A DNA stretch of 13,432 nt from Alphaproteobacteria bacterium (GTDB lineage Bacteria; Pseudomonadota; Alphaproteobacteria; SHNJ01). The position numbers and the translations under genes are program-made. The notes beneath the pieces were generated by a model that did no database searches, had not been told where the DNA came from, and saw only the letters and a program-made list of their open reading frames with translations. The stretch spans positions 1 to 13,432 of the forward strand of contig CANGQU010000002.1 in the NCBI GenBank assembly GCA_947456345.1. The letters run 5' to 3'. Shown one piece after another: positions 1-6,647 of the stretch (position 1 is the first letter of the stretch; every line of letters starts with the position of its first letter).

Positions 1-144
1 AAATTGATTGCTTGTGACTTGCATTGTTTTCTATCCCTTGTTTGTGCCAACGAACTTGGTTTGCCCAAGTATTGTTCCTTTCATTTAACCGCAAAGTATT
101 AAAGAACTGGTTAACCTCGTAAAAGCTGGGGTATTCGGCCAGGA

Positions 145-172
145 TTGTGTTATTTTTGCATTTATCTATATA
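145..172 (+). promoter_or_regulatory. Possible sigma70-like promoter for the DUF2336 gene
   Basis: TTGTGT (145-150) and TATATA (167-172) are separated by 16 bases in a strongly AT-rich stretch, ahead of the structured leader. The -10 can also be placed two bases further right. This is a weak consensus match, and other AT-rich positions upstream cannot be excluded. Confidence 0.3.
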
Positions 173-233
173 TATCAATAACTTAGAAACGCGCTCGGGT
201 GGTGATGAGCATTTACCCGCGAGGAAACGCGCT

Positions 234-251
234 GGCCGCGCCCAAGCGGCC
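234..251 (+). promoter_or_regulatory. Leader hairpin (GGCCGC/GCGGCC)
   Basis: GGCCGC (234-239), a six-base loop and GCGGCC (246-251) form a perfect GC-only stem about 90 bases before the start codon of the DUF2336 gene. No T-run follows, so it is not a classical terminator. It could stabilise the mRNA or be part of a larger leader fold. Confidence 0.4.
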
Positions 252-338
252 GGGAAAGTAAGGGTTTATCAACCTCTATGCGGCAGAATATTACTCAGTG
301 TCCCGATCAAGCGATCCATTCTAGAGCAGGATATCCTT

Positions 339-1499
339 ATGAACTCAGCCATGGGCGGCGAACGCTGGCAGCATTTAATGCGCCTGGCAGGCGATAAATC
401 ATCCGCCAGCCGCAACCAATTATTCGCACAAGTTGGCGATCTGATGCTAGGCGGCGAGGCGGTCAATGACCACGAACGCAGCCTGATGATCGACATTTTG
501 TCGAAATTGATCCGCGATGTGGAAATGCAGATGCGCCAGCAATTGGCCGGAAAATTGGCCAAATCGCCCGATGCGCCAAAAGAATTGGTGGTCATGCTAG
601 CCAATGACGACATCGAAGTGGCCAAGCCGATTTTGCTGGGCAGCGAATTGCTGCGCGATTGGGATTTGATCGAGGTCATTCATCACCGCACCCGCGAGCA
701 CCAAATGGCGATTGCCATGCGCGAGCGCGTATCGGAGGTGATTTCCACAGCCCTGGTCGAAGCCGGGCACGAAGACGTCATCACCACCTTGCTGCAAAAC
801 CAAAATGCCAAAATATCCCAAGCGACGTTGGAATATCTGGTCGAACAATCGCACCGCGTCGATACGTTCCAAAATCCGCTTTTGGCCCGGGCCGATTTAA
901 AGCCGGAAATGGCCAAAAAAATGTACCAATTCGTATCCGATGCGCTGCGCGAGAAAATCGCCGATGATTTTGGTTTGAATGCCGATGAAATCGCGGCTAT
1001 TTTAGAGGAAAACAAGCCCGCAATCCTCGCTCAGCCGGATCCGGATTCTTATCACAAAACCATGGAGCTGGTCGAAATTATCGCCAGCAATAATACGCTT
1101 AGCCCCTCGCTTTTGGCCAAAGCTTTGCGCGATGGCGAAATACCGCTGTTTATTGGCATGCTGAGCAAAATGACGCAGCTGAATTTAAACGCGGTGCGCA
1201 AAATAGTTTTCGAGGCCGAGGGTGAAGTCGTGGCCATGACCCTAAAAGCGGTGGATTTCGATCCGCAGCAATTCGCCGATGTCTATAAACTTGTGCGCAT
1301 CACCCGCGCCGGGACGCGCGATGTGCGTATCAACGAAATGACCCAGTTGCTGCAATATTTCGGCCAGCTGAAAAAAGCCACCGCGCAAAACGTCGTACGC
1401 ACCTGGCAACGCGATCCCCAATATCTTGAAGCCGCCTTGAAACCCAAAGTCCAAGCCAAACCCGCACCATCGCGCTTGGCGCACCAACCGTTAAACTGA
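339..1499 (+). CDS. DUF2336 family protein
   Basis: This is a 386-residue soluble protein of the DUF2336 family, which is largely alphaproteobacterial and of unknown function. I start it at ATG 339: AGCAGG (325-330) sits eight bases upstream, and the conserved N-terminal part (RLAGDKSSASRNQLFAQVGD) begins about 15 residues in; ATG 351 is an alternative. The protein is almost wholly helical. Residues about 80-200 contain HEAT-like helical hairpins (LVVMLANDDIEVAKPILLGS and VITTLLQNQNAKISQATLEY), followed by the family-typical NPLLARADLKPEMAKKMYQF. There is no signal peptide, membrane segment or obvious catalytic motif. Helical repeats suggest protein-protein binding. Its stop codon is two bases from the start of the PAS histidine kinase, so the two are probably co-translated and work together; that functional link is inference. 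The C-terminal tail (about the last 20 residues) is basic and proline-rich. Confidence 0.85.
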   Translation: MNSAMGGERWQHLMRLAGDKSSASRNQLFAQVGDLMLGGEAVNDHERSLMIDILSKLIRDVEMQMRQQLAGKLAKSPDAPKELVVMLANDDIEVAKPILLGSELLRDWDLIEVIHHRTREHQMAIAMRERVSEVISTALVEAGHEDVITTLLQNQNAKISQATLEYLVEQSHRVDTFQNPLLARADLKPEMAKKMYQFVSDALREKIADDFGLNADEIAAILEENKPAILAQPDPDSYHKTMELVEIIASNNTLSPSLLAKALRDGEIPLFIGMLSKMTQLNLNAVRKIVFEAEGEVVAMTLKAVDFDPQQFADVYKLVRITRAGTRDVRINEMTQLLQYFGQLKKATAQNVVRTWQRDPQYLEAALKPKVQAKPAPSRLAHQPLN

Positions 1500-1500
1500 G

Positions 1501-3441
1501 ATGGCAAAAACCGATTCCACGCCGCGGCGCAAGCGCCGCACCGCCAACACCCCGCGCCCGGCGTCACATGGCGGGCATGGGGGTGGTGCGCGGGCAGTGG
1601 CTGTGGCAACACCGGATTGGGGTGCGCTGGCGGCAGATCTGGCCCTGCCGATCCGTATCACCGATTTGGCAGGCAATATTTTATACACCAACCGCCAGTT
1701 CCAATTGGCGGTAGCCCCCGCCGCGCACGAACCCGATGCGCCACAATTATCCGACATTATCCAGCAATTGGAAACTTCGGGCCAGCCGTTGCAATTCGAT
1801 TTACGCCTGAATCTTTTGGACCGAATTTACGTTTATCGCACCCGCCATCAATTGCGCCGCATCGATGCCGAAAATTCGGTGGTCGTCAGCACCTTTACCG
1901 ACATTACCGAACAAGATTTTTTCCAGCATCGCCTGCAACTGACGCAAAGCCGGATGGAGGATTTGATCAAACTCACCGGCGATTGGGTATGGGAAACGGA
2001 TGCGAGTTTAAAATTAAGCTCGGCCTCGGCGCGGATTTTTGAATTGACCGGTTGGCATGTGCGCGAATTGCTGGGCCGGGAATTTTTCGGCCTGATGGAA
2101 TTCGCCGCCAATATTTGCGATCCCGCCACGGCTCAGCCAAAATTACTGCAGCAATTGACCCCGTTCCGGGAATTGGTTTGCACCATGCAGGCCCGCAATG
2201 GCGAGCTGCACACTTTGAAACTGAGCGGGATGCCGCAATTCGACCGCGACGATGGGCGTTTTTTGGGCTACCGCGGCACTGCTACCGACATTACCCAAGC
2301 GTTGCGCGCCGAGCGTCAGGCGGCATTGTTAGAACGCCGCCTCAGCCACGCCATCGATAGCATGTCCGAGGGGTTCGCGCTGTTCGATGCGCAAGGGTAT
2401 TTGGTGCTAGTCAATCCTGTATTCCGGCAATTTTATCCCAACAGCGAGCATTTGCTCACCCCTGGGATCAAGCATATGGAAATTTGGCAGCAAATCGTCC
2501 GCCGGGGCGATGTCGATACCTTGGGCTGGGGCACGACGGAATGGATCGCCGCCCGCCAAGAGCATTTTGAAAAAGCGCGCAAGCCATTCGAAATCAAATT
2601 AGCCGATGGGCGCTATTTACTGCTGCACGATTACCGGACCGAAGATGGCGGCACGGTGTCAATCACCGCCGACATTACCGATATCAAACAGCGGGAAGAG
2701 GAATTGCTGCGCGCAAGGCAAATCGCCGAAGGGGCCAACCGCGCTAAAACCGAATTCTTTGCGAAAATGAGCCACGAGCTGCGTACGCCGCTGAACGCCA
2801 TCATCGGTTTCTCGGATGTGATGGGCCAGGAGAAATTAGGCCCGCTGGGCGCCAGCGCCTATAAAGACTATGCCGCGGACATCAACGACTCAGCCGGGCA
2901 TTTGCTGCATTTGATCAACGATATTCTGGACGTTTCCAAGGCCGAGGCGGGCAAATTGGAATTGCAGGAACAAAACGTCTCCATCGAATCCGCCGTGCAA
3001 TCCAGTGTGCGCATGCTGTCCGACCGTGCCCAGGCACAAAATATCGTCATTGATCAAAGCGCGGTCGATAAAAACCTGGTGTTGCGCGGCGATGGCAAAA
3101 AAATCCGCCAGATTTTGATCAACTTGCTTTCGAACGCGGTTAAATTCACTCCGCCCGGCGGCAATATCGCACTGCGCGCCGAAGCGGATGGCAATAACAT
3201 CATCATTGCCGTGCGCGATTCCGGCATCGGCATGGACCCGGCCGACATCCCAAAAGTTTTAACCGCTTTTGCTCAAGTGGATAACGCGATGAACCGGAAA
3301 TATGACGGCACGGGACTTGGCCTGCCATTGTCTTTGGCTTTGGCGGAATTGCACGGCGGCACACTGCAAATCGACAGTGCCTTGGGCCACGGCACCACCA
3401 TCACCGTGCGCCTGCCGATCAGCCGTTTGGTGCAACGCTAG
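1501..3441 (+). CDS. Soluble PAS-domain sensor histidine kinase
   Basis: This 646-residue hybrid-free histidine kinase should autophosphorylate and pass phosphate to a separate response regulator, none of which is encoded here. The order is a basic, glycine-rich N-terminus, three PAS-like modules (about 45-140, 150-270 and 280-398, each ending in a TDIT-like PAC strand), then a signalling helix (REEELLRARQIAEGANRAKT). Next is a HisKA domain with phospho-acceptor His425 in SHELRTPLNAIIGFSD. The HATPase domain has an N-box (NLLSNAVKF, Asn541 and Asn545), a G1 box (DSGIGM from Asp573) and a G2 box (GTGLGL from Gly603). No transmembrane segment is seen, so it is cytosolic and its PAS domains probably sense an internal cue. 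The HisKA sequence resembles the PleC/DivJ-like kinases of alphaproteobacteria. ATG 1501 follows the DUF2336 TGA (1497-1499) by one base with only a weak Shine-Dalgarno, implying translational coupling. Its stop codon TAG (3439-3441) lies in the CTAG that begins the palindromic element. Confidence 0.93.
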   Translation: MAKTDSTPRRKRRTANTPRPASHGGHGGGARAVAVATPDWGALAADLALPIRITDLAGNILYTNRQFQLAVAPAAHEPDAPQLSDIIQQLETSGQPLQFDLRLNLLDRIYVYRTRHQLRRIDAENSVVVSTFTDITEQDFFQHRLQLTQSRMEDLIKLTGDWVWETDASLKLSSASARIFELTGWHVRELLGREFFGLMEFAANICDPATAQPKLLQQLTPFRELVCTMQARNGELHTLKLSGMPQFDRDDGRFLGYRGTATDITQALRAERQAALLERRLSHAIDSMSEGFALFDAQGYLVLVNPVFRQFYPNSEHLLTPGIKHMEIWQQIVRRGDVDTLGWGTTEWIAARQEHFEKARKPFEIKLADGRYLLLHDYRTEDGGTVSITADITDIKQREEELLRARQIAEGANRAKTEFFAKMSHELRTPLNAIIGFSDVMGQEKLGPLGASAYKDYAADINDSAGHLLHLINDILDVSKAEAGKLELQEQNVSIESAVQSSVRMLSDRAQAQNIVIDQSAVDKNLVLRGDGKKIRQILINLLSNAVKFTPPGGNIALRAEADGNNIIIAVRDSGIGMDPADIPKVLTAFAQVDNAMNRKYDGTGLGLPLSLALAELHGGTLQIDSALGHGTTITVRLPISRLVQR

Positions 3442-3537
3442 GCACTGTTGTGAAAGGTGCTAGGCCTAAGGATTTTTGCGGTTTTTGAGAACCGCAAAAA
3501 GCCGACGGCATAGTTAACTTTTAACAACAGTGCCTAG
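3438..3537. mobile_element. MITE-like palindromic element between the kinase gene and pgk
   Basis: This 100-bp sequence is an imperfect palindrome. The outer arms CTAGGCACTGTTGT (3438-3451) and its exact complement (3524-3537) match over 14 bp and continue as a near-match for about six more bases (GAAAGG against TAAAAG). A perfect inner 11-bp stem is formed by TTTTTGCGGTT (3473-3483) and AACCGCAAAAA (3490-3500) with a six-base loop. The inner stem opens with T5 and closes with A5 on either strand, which is the reverse of an intrinsic terminator. Terminal inverted repeats flanked by TA, or CTAG, on both sides fit a miniature element of an IS with a TA or CTAG-type target. GGCACTGTTG also resembles, from memory, the ends of IS6-family elements, but no 8-bp duplication is seen. 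No transposase is encoded. The kinase stop (3439-3441) and pgk stop (3534-3536) both lie in the end CTAG motifs. Only one copy is in the window. Confidence 0.65.
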
Positions 3538-4736
3538 GCGGCGCGGCGTAACGCCGTAATACCGGGCAGTTCTTTGCCCTCTAACCATTCCAAAAATGCG
3601 CCCCCGGCGGTCGAAACATAAGACATCCCTTCCACCACCCCGGCATGTTCCAATGCCGCAACCGTATCGCCGCCACCGGCAACGGATAAAATTTTCCCAG
3701 CGCCGGTCAGGCGGGCAATTTCCTGCGCCACGGCAACCGTGCCGCCATCGAAAGGCTTGGTCTCGAACACGCCCAGCGGCCCGTTCCACAGCACGGTTTT
3801 GGCCACGGCCAATTTCTTGGCAATCGCGATCACGCTCATGGGGCCGATATCCAGCATCATTTGCTCCGGCGGTATCGCGCTCACCGGCACGATTTGCGTC
3901 GCTACACCCGCCGCCAAAGTCGATGCCACCACGGCATCGACGGGCAGCAAAATTTCTTTGCCGGTTTGTTTGGCTGTTTGCAAGATTTGCAACGCCAGCG
4001 GCAAGGACGGCGTATCGACCAGCGACTTACCCATAGCGATACCCTGTGCCGCCAAAAACGTATTGGCCATGCCGCCGCCGATGATCAGCCCATCGACCTT
4101 GGCCAATAGGTTTTGTAGCACTTCGACCTTGGTGGAAATTTTAGCGCCGCCGACAATCGCCCAAGCCGGACGCGCCGGATTTTCCAGCGTGTTTTGCAAC
4201 GCTTCTATTTCTGCTTGCAACAAACGCCCCATGGCGCTGGGCAATTTTTGCGCTAGGCCTGCCGTGCTCGCATGGGCGCGATGCGCGGCGGAAAAAGCGT
4301 CATTGACATAGCAATCGCCCAAGGCGGCCAAAGCGGCGGTGAATTGCGCGTCGTTTTTTTCCTCGCCCGCATGAAAGCGTAAATTTTCGCACAATAAAAT
4401 TCCACCCGCTGGCAAGGCCGCGATCGCCGCCGCCACATTCTGACCGATGCAATCATCGACAAAGGCGATGGGCTTGTTTTGCAGCGCCTGGCTGATCGTG
4501 GGCAATAACGGACGCAGCGAGAATTCGGCATTCGGTTTCCCATCCGGGCGGCCCAAATGCGAGAGCAAAATCACCTTGGCCCCGCGTTGGCACAAATCCA
4601 AAATCGTCGCCGCCGATTTGACGATGCGGGTTGGATCACCTACCTGCCCGTTTTGCATGGGCACGTTATAATCGACGCGCACCAATACGCGGCGGTTTTT
4701 TACATCCAATTCTTCGATTTTGGGCAGGGTTTGCAT
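3534..4736 (-). CDS. pgk: Phosphoglycerate kinase
   Basis: Phosphoglycerate kinase converts 1,3-bisphosphoglycerate and ADP to 3-phosphoglycerate and ATP in glycolysis, or the reverse in gluconeogenesis and carbon fixation; it is a cytosolic monomer. The 400-residue length is normal. The N-terminal substrate domain shows VRVDYNVP (19-26), SHLGRPDG (59-66), ENLRFHAGEEK (117-127) and NDAFSAAHRAHAS (145-157). The nucleotide domain shows GGAKISTK (196-203), GGGMANTF (220-227), WNGPLGVFE (317-325) and GGGDTVAA (354-361, Thr where Ser is more usual). The start is well supported: AGGAGAG (4743-4749 on the complement) lies six bases before ATG. The gene stands alone here, without gap or fba beside it, and converges on the kinase gene. 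Its stop TAG lies in the right-end CTAG of the palindromic element, so the C-terminus (ITALRRAA) may have been fixed by that insertion. Confidence 0.97.
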   Translation of the reverse strand: MQTLPKIEELDVKNRRVLVRVDYNVPMQNGQVGDPTRIVKSAATILDLCQRGAKVILLSHLGRPDGKPNAEFSLRPLLPTISQALQNKPIAFVDDCIGQNVAAAIAALPAGGILLCENLRFHAGEEKNDAQFTAALAALGDCYVNDAFSAAHRAHASTAGLAQKLPSAMGRLLQAEIEALQNTLENPARPAWAIVGGAKISTKVEVLQNLLAKVDGLIIGGGMANTFLAAQGIAMGKSLVDTPSLPLALQILQTAKQTGKEILLPVDAVVASTLAAGVATQIVPVSAIPPEQMMLDIGPMSVIAIAKKLAVAKTVLWNGPLGVFETKPFDGGTVAVAQEIARLTGAGKILSVAGGGDTVAALEHAGVVEGMSYVSTAGGAFLEWLEGKELPGITALRRAA

Positions 4737-4795
4737 GATAATCTCTCCTGAAAGTAATTTTTTGCTTAACCGACATTGGGCGGCAAAGTTTTAGC

Positions 4796-4824
4796 AACCT
4801 AGGTCAAGCGGCGCCTGGCGTCAA
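4796..4824 (-). promoter_or_regulatory. Possible pgk promoter
   Basis: On the minus strand TTGACG (4819-4824) and TAGGTT (4796-4801) are 17 bases apart, about 60 bases upstream of pgk. The -35 is good and the -10 is poor. A second TTGACC (4802-4807) lies in the spacer without a clear partner. Confidence 0.3.
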
Positions 4825-4842
4825 TACATGGCCCCAGCATTA

Positions 4843-4871
4843 TTGCTAAATCGAACCATTTACGATAAGAT
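4843..4871 (+). promoter_or_regulatory. Sigma70-like promoter for the small gene at 4897
   Basis: TTGCTA (4843-4848) and TAAGAT (4866-4871) are separated by exactly 17 bases. Transcription would start near 4878, giving a leader of about 20 nt. An A-run (4873-4881) and AGGG (4886-4889) follow before the ATG. Confidence 0.45.
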
Positions 4872-4896
4872 TAAAAAAAAACCATAGGGTACGATC

Positions 4897-5367
4897 ATGG
4901 ATAATCACACCACCGGCAGCGATGTTCTGGGCATGTGGGATGCGCGCTTCAACGATCCGCGCCCGGGCGCATGTATTACCCATATTCATGCTTTCAACCT
5001 AAGTGACCTTACAGACCGGGTCACTAGCCCATTTTCCGCGCTGGCCATCGGCGCGCGTTTTGGCCGGATTATGGACACGCTGGGGCAAAGGATTTTGCTA
5101 TCCGAGCCGCACAACCTGGCTGTTTACGGGGTTTTGTTACAAAAAACCCTGCCACTGCCAGATAGTCGCATTTTGGGCGCCGGGGTGCCGATTGCCGCCA
5201 TCAGCTATATCCTAAGAACGCAAACATTGGCACAAACCTTGGCGGCGCTGCGCGGGCAAGGGTCAACGCTTGTCGACGATTTGTCGCGGCGCTTGGATGC
5301 TTTACCCTTGCCCTATCGGCATGCCGCGCTGTGGCGTTCGTTGCAAGAAAGTTTACGGCAAATCTAG
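4897..5367 (+). CDS. Unrecognised small soluble protein
   Basis: I do not recognise this 156-residue protein. It has no signal peptide, membrane segment or cysteine pair. The N-terminal third contains MWDARFNDPRPGACITHIHA. The middle has small-residue helices (SPFSALAIGARFGRIMDTLG and LGAGVPIAAISYILRTQ) and the C-terminal third looks like two amphipathic helices (about 110-156). The start is set by AGGG seven bases before ATG, with a promoter-like pair just upstream. Codon use resembles the neighbours, with many TTG leucines and GCG/GCC alanines, which supports real coding. It is divergent from pgk and convergent with xth, overlapping the xth 3' end by 15 bases. Position says nothing clear about function. 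Confidence 0.7.
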   Translation: MDNHTTGSDVLGMWDARFNDPRPGACITHIHAFNLSDLTDRVTSPFSALAIGARFGRIMDTLGQRILLSEPHNLAVYGVLLQKTLPLPDSRILGAGVPIAAISYILRTQTLAQTLAALRGQGSTLVDDLSRRLDALPLPYRHAALWRSLQESLRQI

Positions 5368-6162
5368 GGTAAGCGTTACCGGCACATGATCCGATGGCTG
5401 CGGCCAATCGCGCGCATCTTTGAGAATTTTCTGGGAGCGTAAATTGTCCCGCAGATTGGGCGTCACCCAAATATGATCCAAACGCCGCCCCCGGTCCGAT
5501 TTACGCCAATCGCGATTGCGATAACTCCACCAACTATACAGTTTTTCATTTGCTGGAACGAAATAGCGAATCGCATCGACAAAGCCATGCGCAGACTGCC
5601 ATTCCAGCAAACCGGCGACTTCGACCGGGGTGTGGCTCACAACGTCCAATAATTGCTTATGCGACCATACATCCTGTTCGAGCGGGGCAATGTTCAAATC
5701 GCCCAATAGAATTTTTGGCGCGGCGTTTTTATGCTCGCGCCGCCAGAATTGCGCCGCCTCGGCGATAAAATCCAGTTTGTGGCCAAATTTATCGTTCAGC
5801 GCGCGGTCGGGAATATCACCCCCCGCGGGCACATAAAAATTATGCAATTCCACACCGTTATCCAAACGCGCAGCCAGATGGCGGCAATCGCCCCGGCCGC
5901 ACCAATCCGGGCCGGAGAGACGAGTAAGCGGCAAGCGCGACAAAAACGCCACGCCGTTATACCCCTTCATCCCGGAAAATAATTGGTGGGCGTAACCCAG
6001 ATCGCGCAATTCTTGGGCGGGAAAAAATTCATCCGGCGTTTTGGTTTCTTGCAGCGCAATCACGTCCGGTTTGGCGGCCACCAGCAACCGTTCGATCAGC
6101 CGCCAGCGCAAACGCACCGAATTGATATTCCAGGTCGCAATCGTCAAATTGGTCATCGTCAT
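5353..6162 (-). CDS. xth: Exodeoxyribonuclease III (AP endonuclease)
   Basis: This is an exonuclease III/AP endonuclease of the EEP fold, which cuts the DNA backbone 5' to abasic sites and degrades duplex DNA 3' to 5' in base excision repair. From ATG 6162 it has 269 residues, the family length. Active-site motifs are TWNINSVRLR (Asn12), LQETK (Glu39), NFYVPAGGD (Tyr110), LLGDLNIAP (Asp155 and Asn157), RRLDHIWVT (Asp229) and PSDHVPV (Asp258 and His259). These line up closely with the E. coli XthA catalytic residues. I chose ATG 6162 because it overlaps the rimI TGA as ATGA; ATG 6156 is possible, and an upstream ATG at 6192 would add ten unrelated residues inside rimI. It is the last gene of the rutE-like/tsaB/rimI/xth operon, and its end overlaps a convergent gene. 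Confidence 0.95.
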   Translation of the reverse strand: MTMTNLTIATWNINSVRLRWRLIERLLVAAKPDVIALQETKTPDEFFPAQELRDLGYAHQLFSGMKGYNGVAFLSRLPLTRLSGPDWCGRGDCRHLAARLDNGVELHNFYVPAGGDIPDRALNDKFGHKLDFIAEAAQFWRREHKNAAPKILLGDLNIAPLEQDVWSHKQLLDVVSHTPVEVAGLLEWQSAHGFVDAIRYFVPANEKLYSWWSYRNRDWRKSDRGRRLDHIWVTPNLRDNLRSQKILKDARDWPQPSDHVPVTLTLDLP

Positions 6163-6647
6163 TCCGATTCCAGGCCCCATTCTGGCCCCCATTCTGGCGC
6201 GTAGCGCATCAACACCGCATCGACGCGCGGCCCAGGAGTGCGCAGATAGTATTGCGGGCGGCGGTCATAGGCCACAAAGCCGCATTGCGCGTACAACGCC
6301 TCGGCCCCCGGGTTGTCGGCGGCGACCTCCAAATACACGCAACGCCCCGCATTGGCAATCAGCGTTGTTTGCAGCAATTGCCGGGCGATGCCCCGGCGTT
6401 GATAGCCGCGCATGGTCGCCATCGCCAAGATCTCGGCTTCGCGCTCGGCCAGGTAACGCCCCAAAATAAACGCCACCACCTGCTCTTGGGCGGTTGTAAA
6501 AAATCCGAAACTGGTGGGCTGCTGTAAAATTTCCTGCAAGGTTTGATCCGACCACGCCCCCGCCAGATTTTCCATAACCAGCCGTGCCATGCCCGCCGCA
6601 ATCGGCGCAGGCGGCGGGATGGTCAGTTTTTGCACAGCCCAATTCAT
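6159..6647 (-). CDS. rimI: RimI-like ribosomal protein/peptide alanine N-acetyltransferase
   Basis: This is a GNAT-fold acetyltransferase of the RimI type, which in E. coli acetylates the N-terminal alanine of ribosomal protein S18 using acetyl-CoA. It has 162 residues from ATG 6647. Acetyl-CoA motif A is visible as MATMRGYQRRGIARQLL (76-92, with the RRGIAR pyrophosphate loop). It is followed by LEVAADNPGAEALYAQCGF (106-124), which carries the conserved Asn and Tyr of the family. I chose ATG 6647 because it overlaps the tsaB TGA as ATGA; the open frame runs further upstream only within tsaB. The C-terminus carries an in-frame 12-bp tandem duplication encoding PEWGPEWG. Position after tsaB is a common arrangement and supports RimI over another GNAT, although substrate specificity cannot be read from sequence. 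Confidence 0.88.
   Translation of the reverse strand: MNWAVQKLTIPPPAPIAAGMARLVMENLAGAWSDQTLQEILQQPTSFGFFTTAQEQVVAFILGRYLAEREAEILAMATMRGYQRRGIARQLLQTTLIANAGRCVYLEVAADNPGAEALYAQCGFVAYDRRPQYYLRTPGPRVDAVLMRYAPEWGPEWGLESE

Larger units (their letters stand above)
1..338 (+). other. Upstream region and structured leader of the DUF2336-kinase operon
   Basis: I see no convincing gene in these 338 bases. The reading frame of the downstream gene stays open back to a GTG at 147, but that extension has no ribosome binding site and does not resemble DUF2336 proteins, so I treat it as leader. The stretch holds a perfect 6-bp inverted repeat, ACTTGG/CCAAGT (54-59 and 65-70), and two TTAACC copies (85-90 and 111-116) with a TTAA between them (99-102). 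It also holds an AT-rich possible promoter near 145-172 and a 10-nt direct repeat, GAAACGCGCT (186-195 and 224-233). CTCGGGT at 194-200 can pair imperfectly with ACCCGCGAG at 215-223, and a perfect 6-bp hairpin follows at 234-251. If transcription starts near 180, the mRNA has a folded leader of about 160 nt. Its function is unknown. Confidence 0.45.

Noticed and set aside
195..233. Hammerhead-ribozyme-like TGATGAG...GAAAC in the leader
   Set aside because: The essential C before TGATGAG is a G, and the stretch between cannot form stem II.
147..338. In-frame N-terminal extension of the DUF2336 protein from GTG 147
   Set aside because: It has no ribosome site, contains hairpin sequence and does not resemble the family; ATG 339 has AGCAGG at good distance.
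3473..3500. Inner stem as a rho-independent terminator
   Set aside because: The stem begins with T5 and ends with A5 on both strands, so no T-tail follows the hairpin in either direction.
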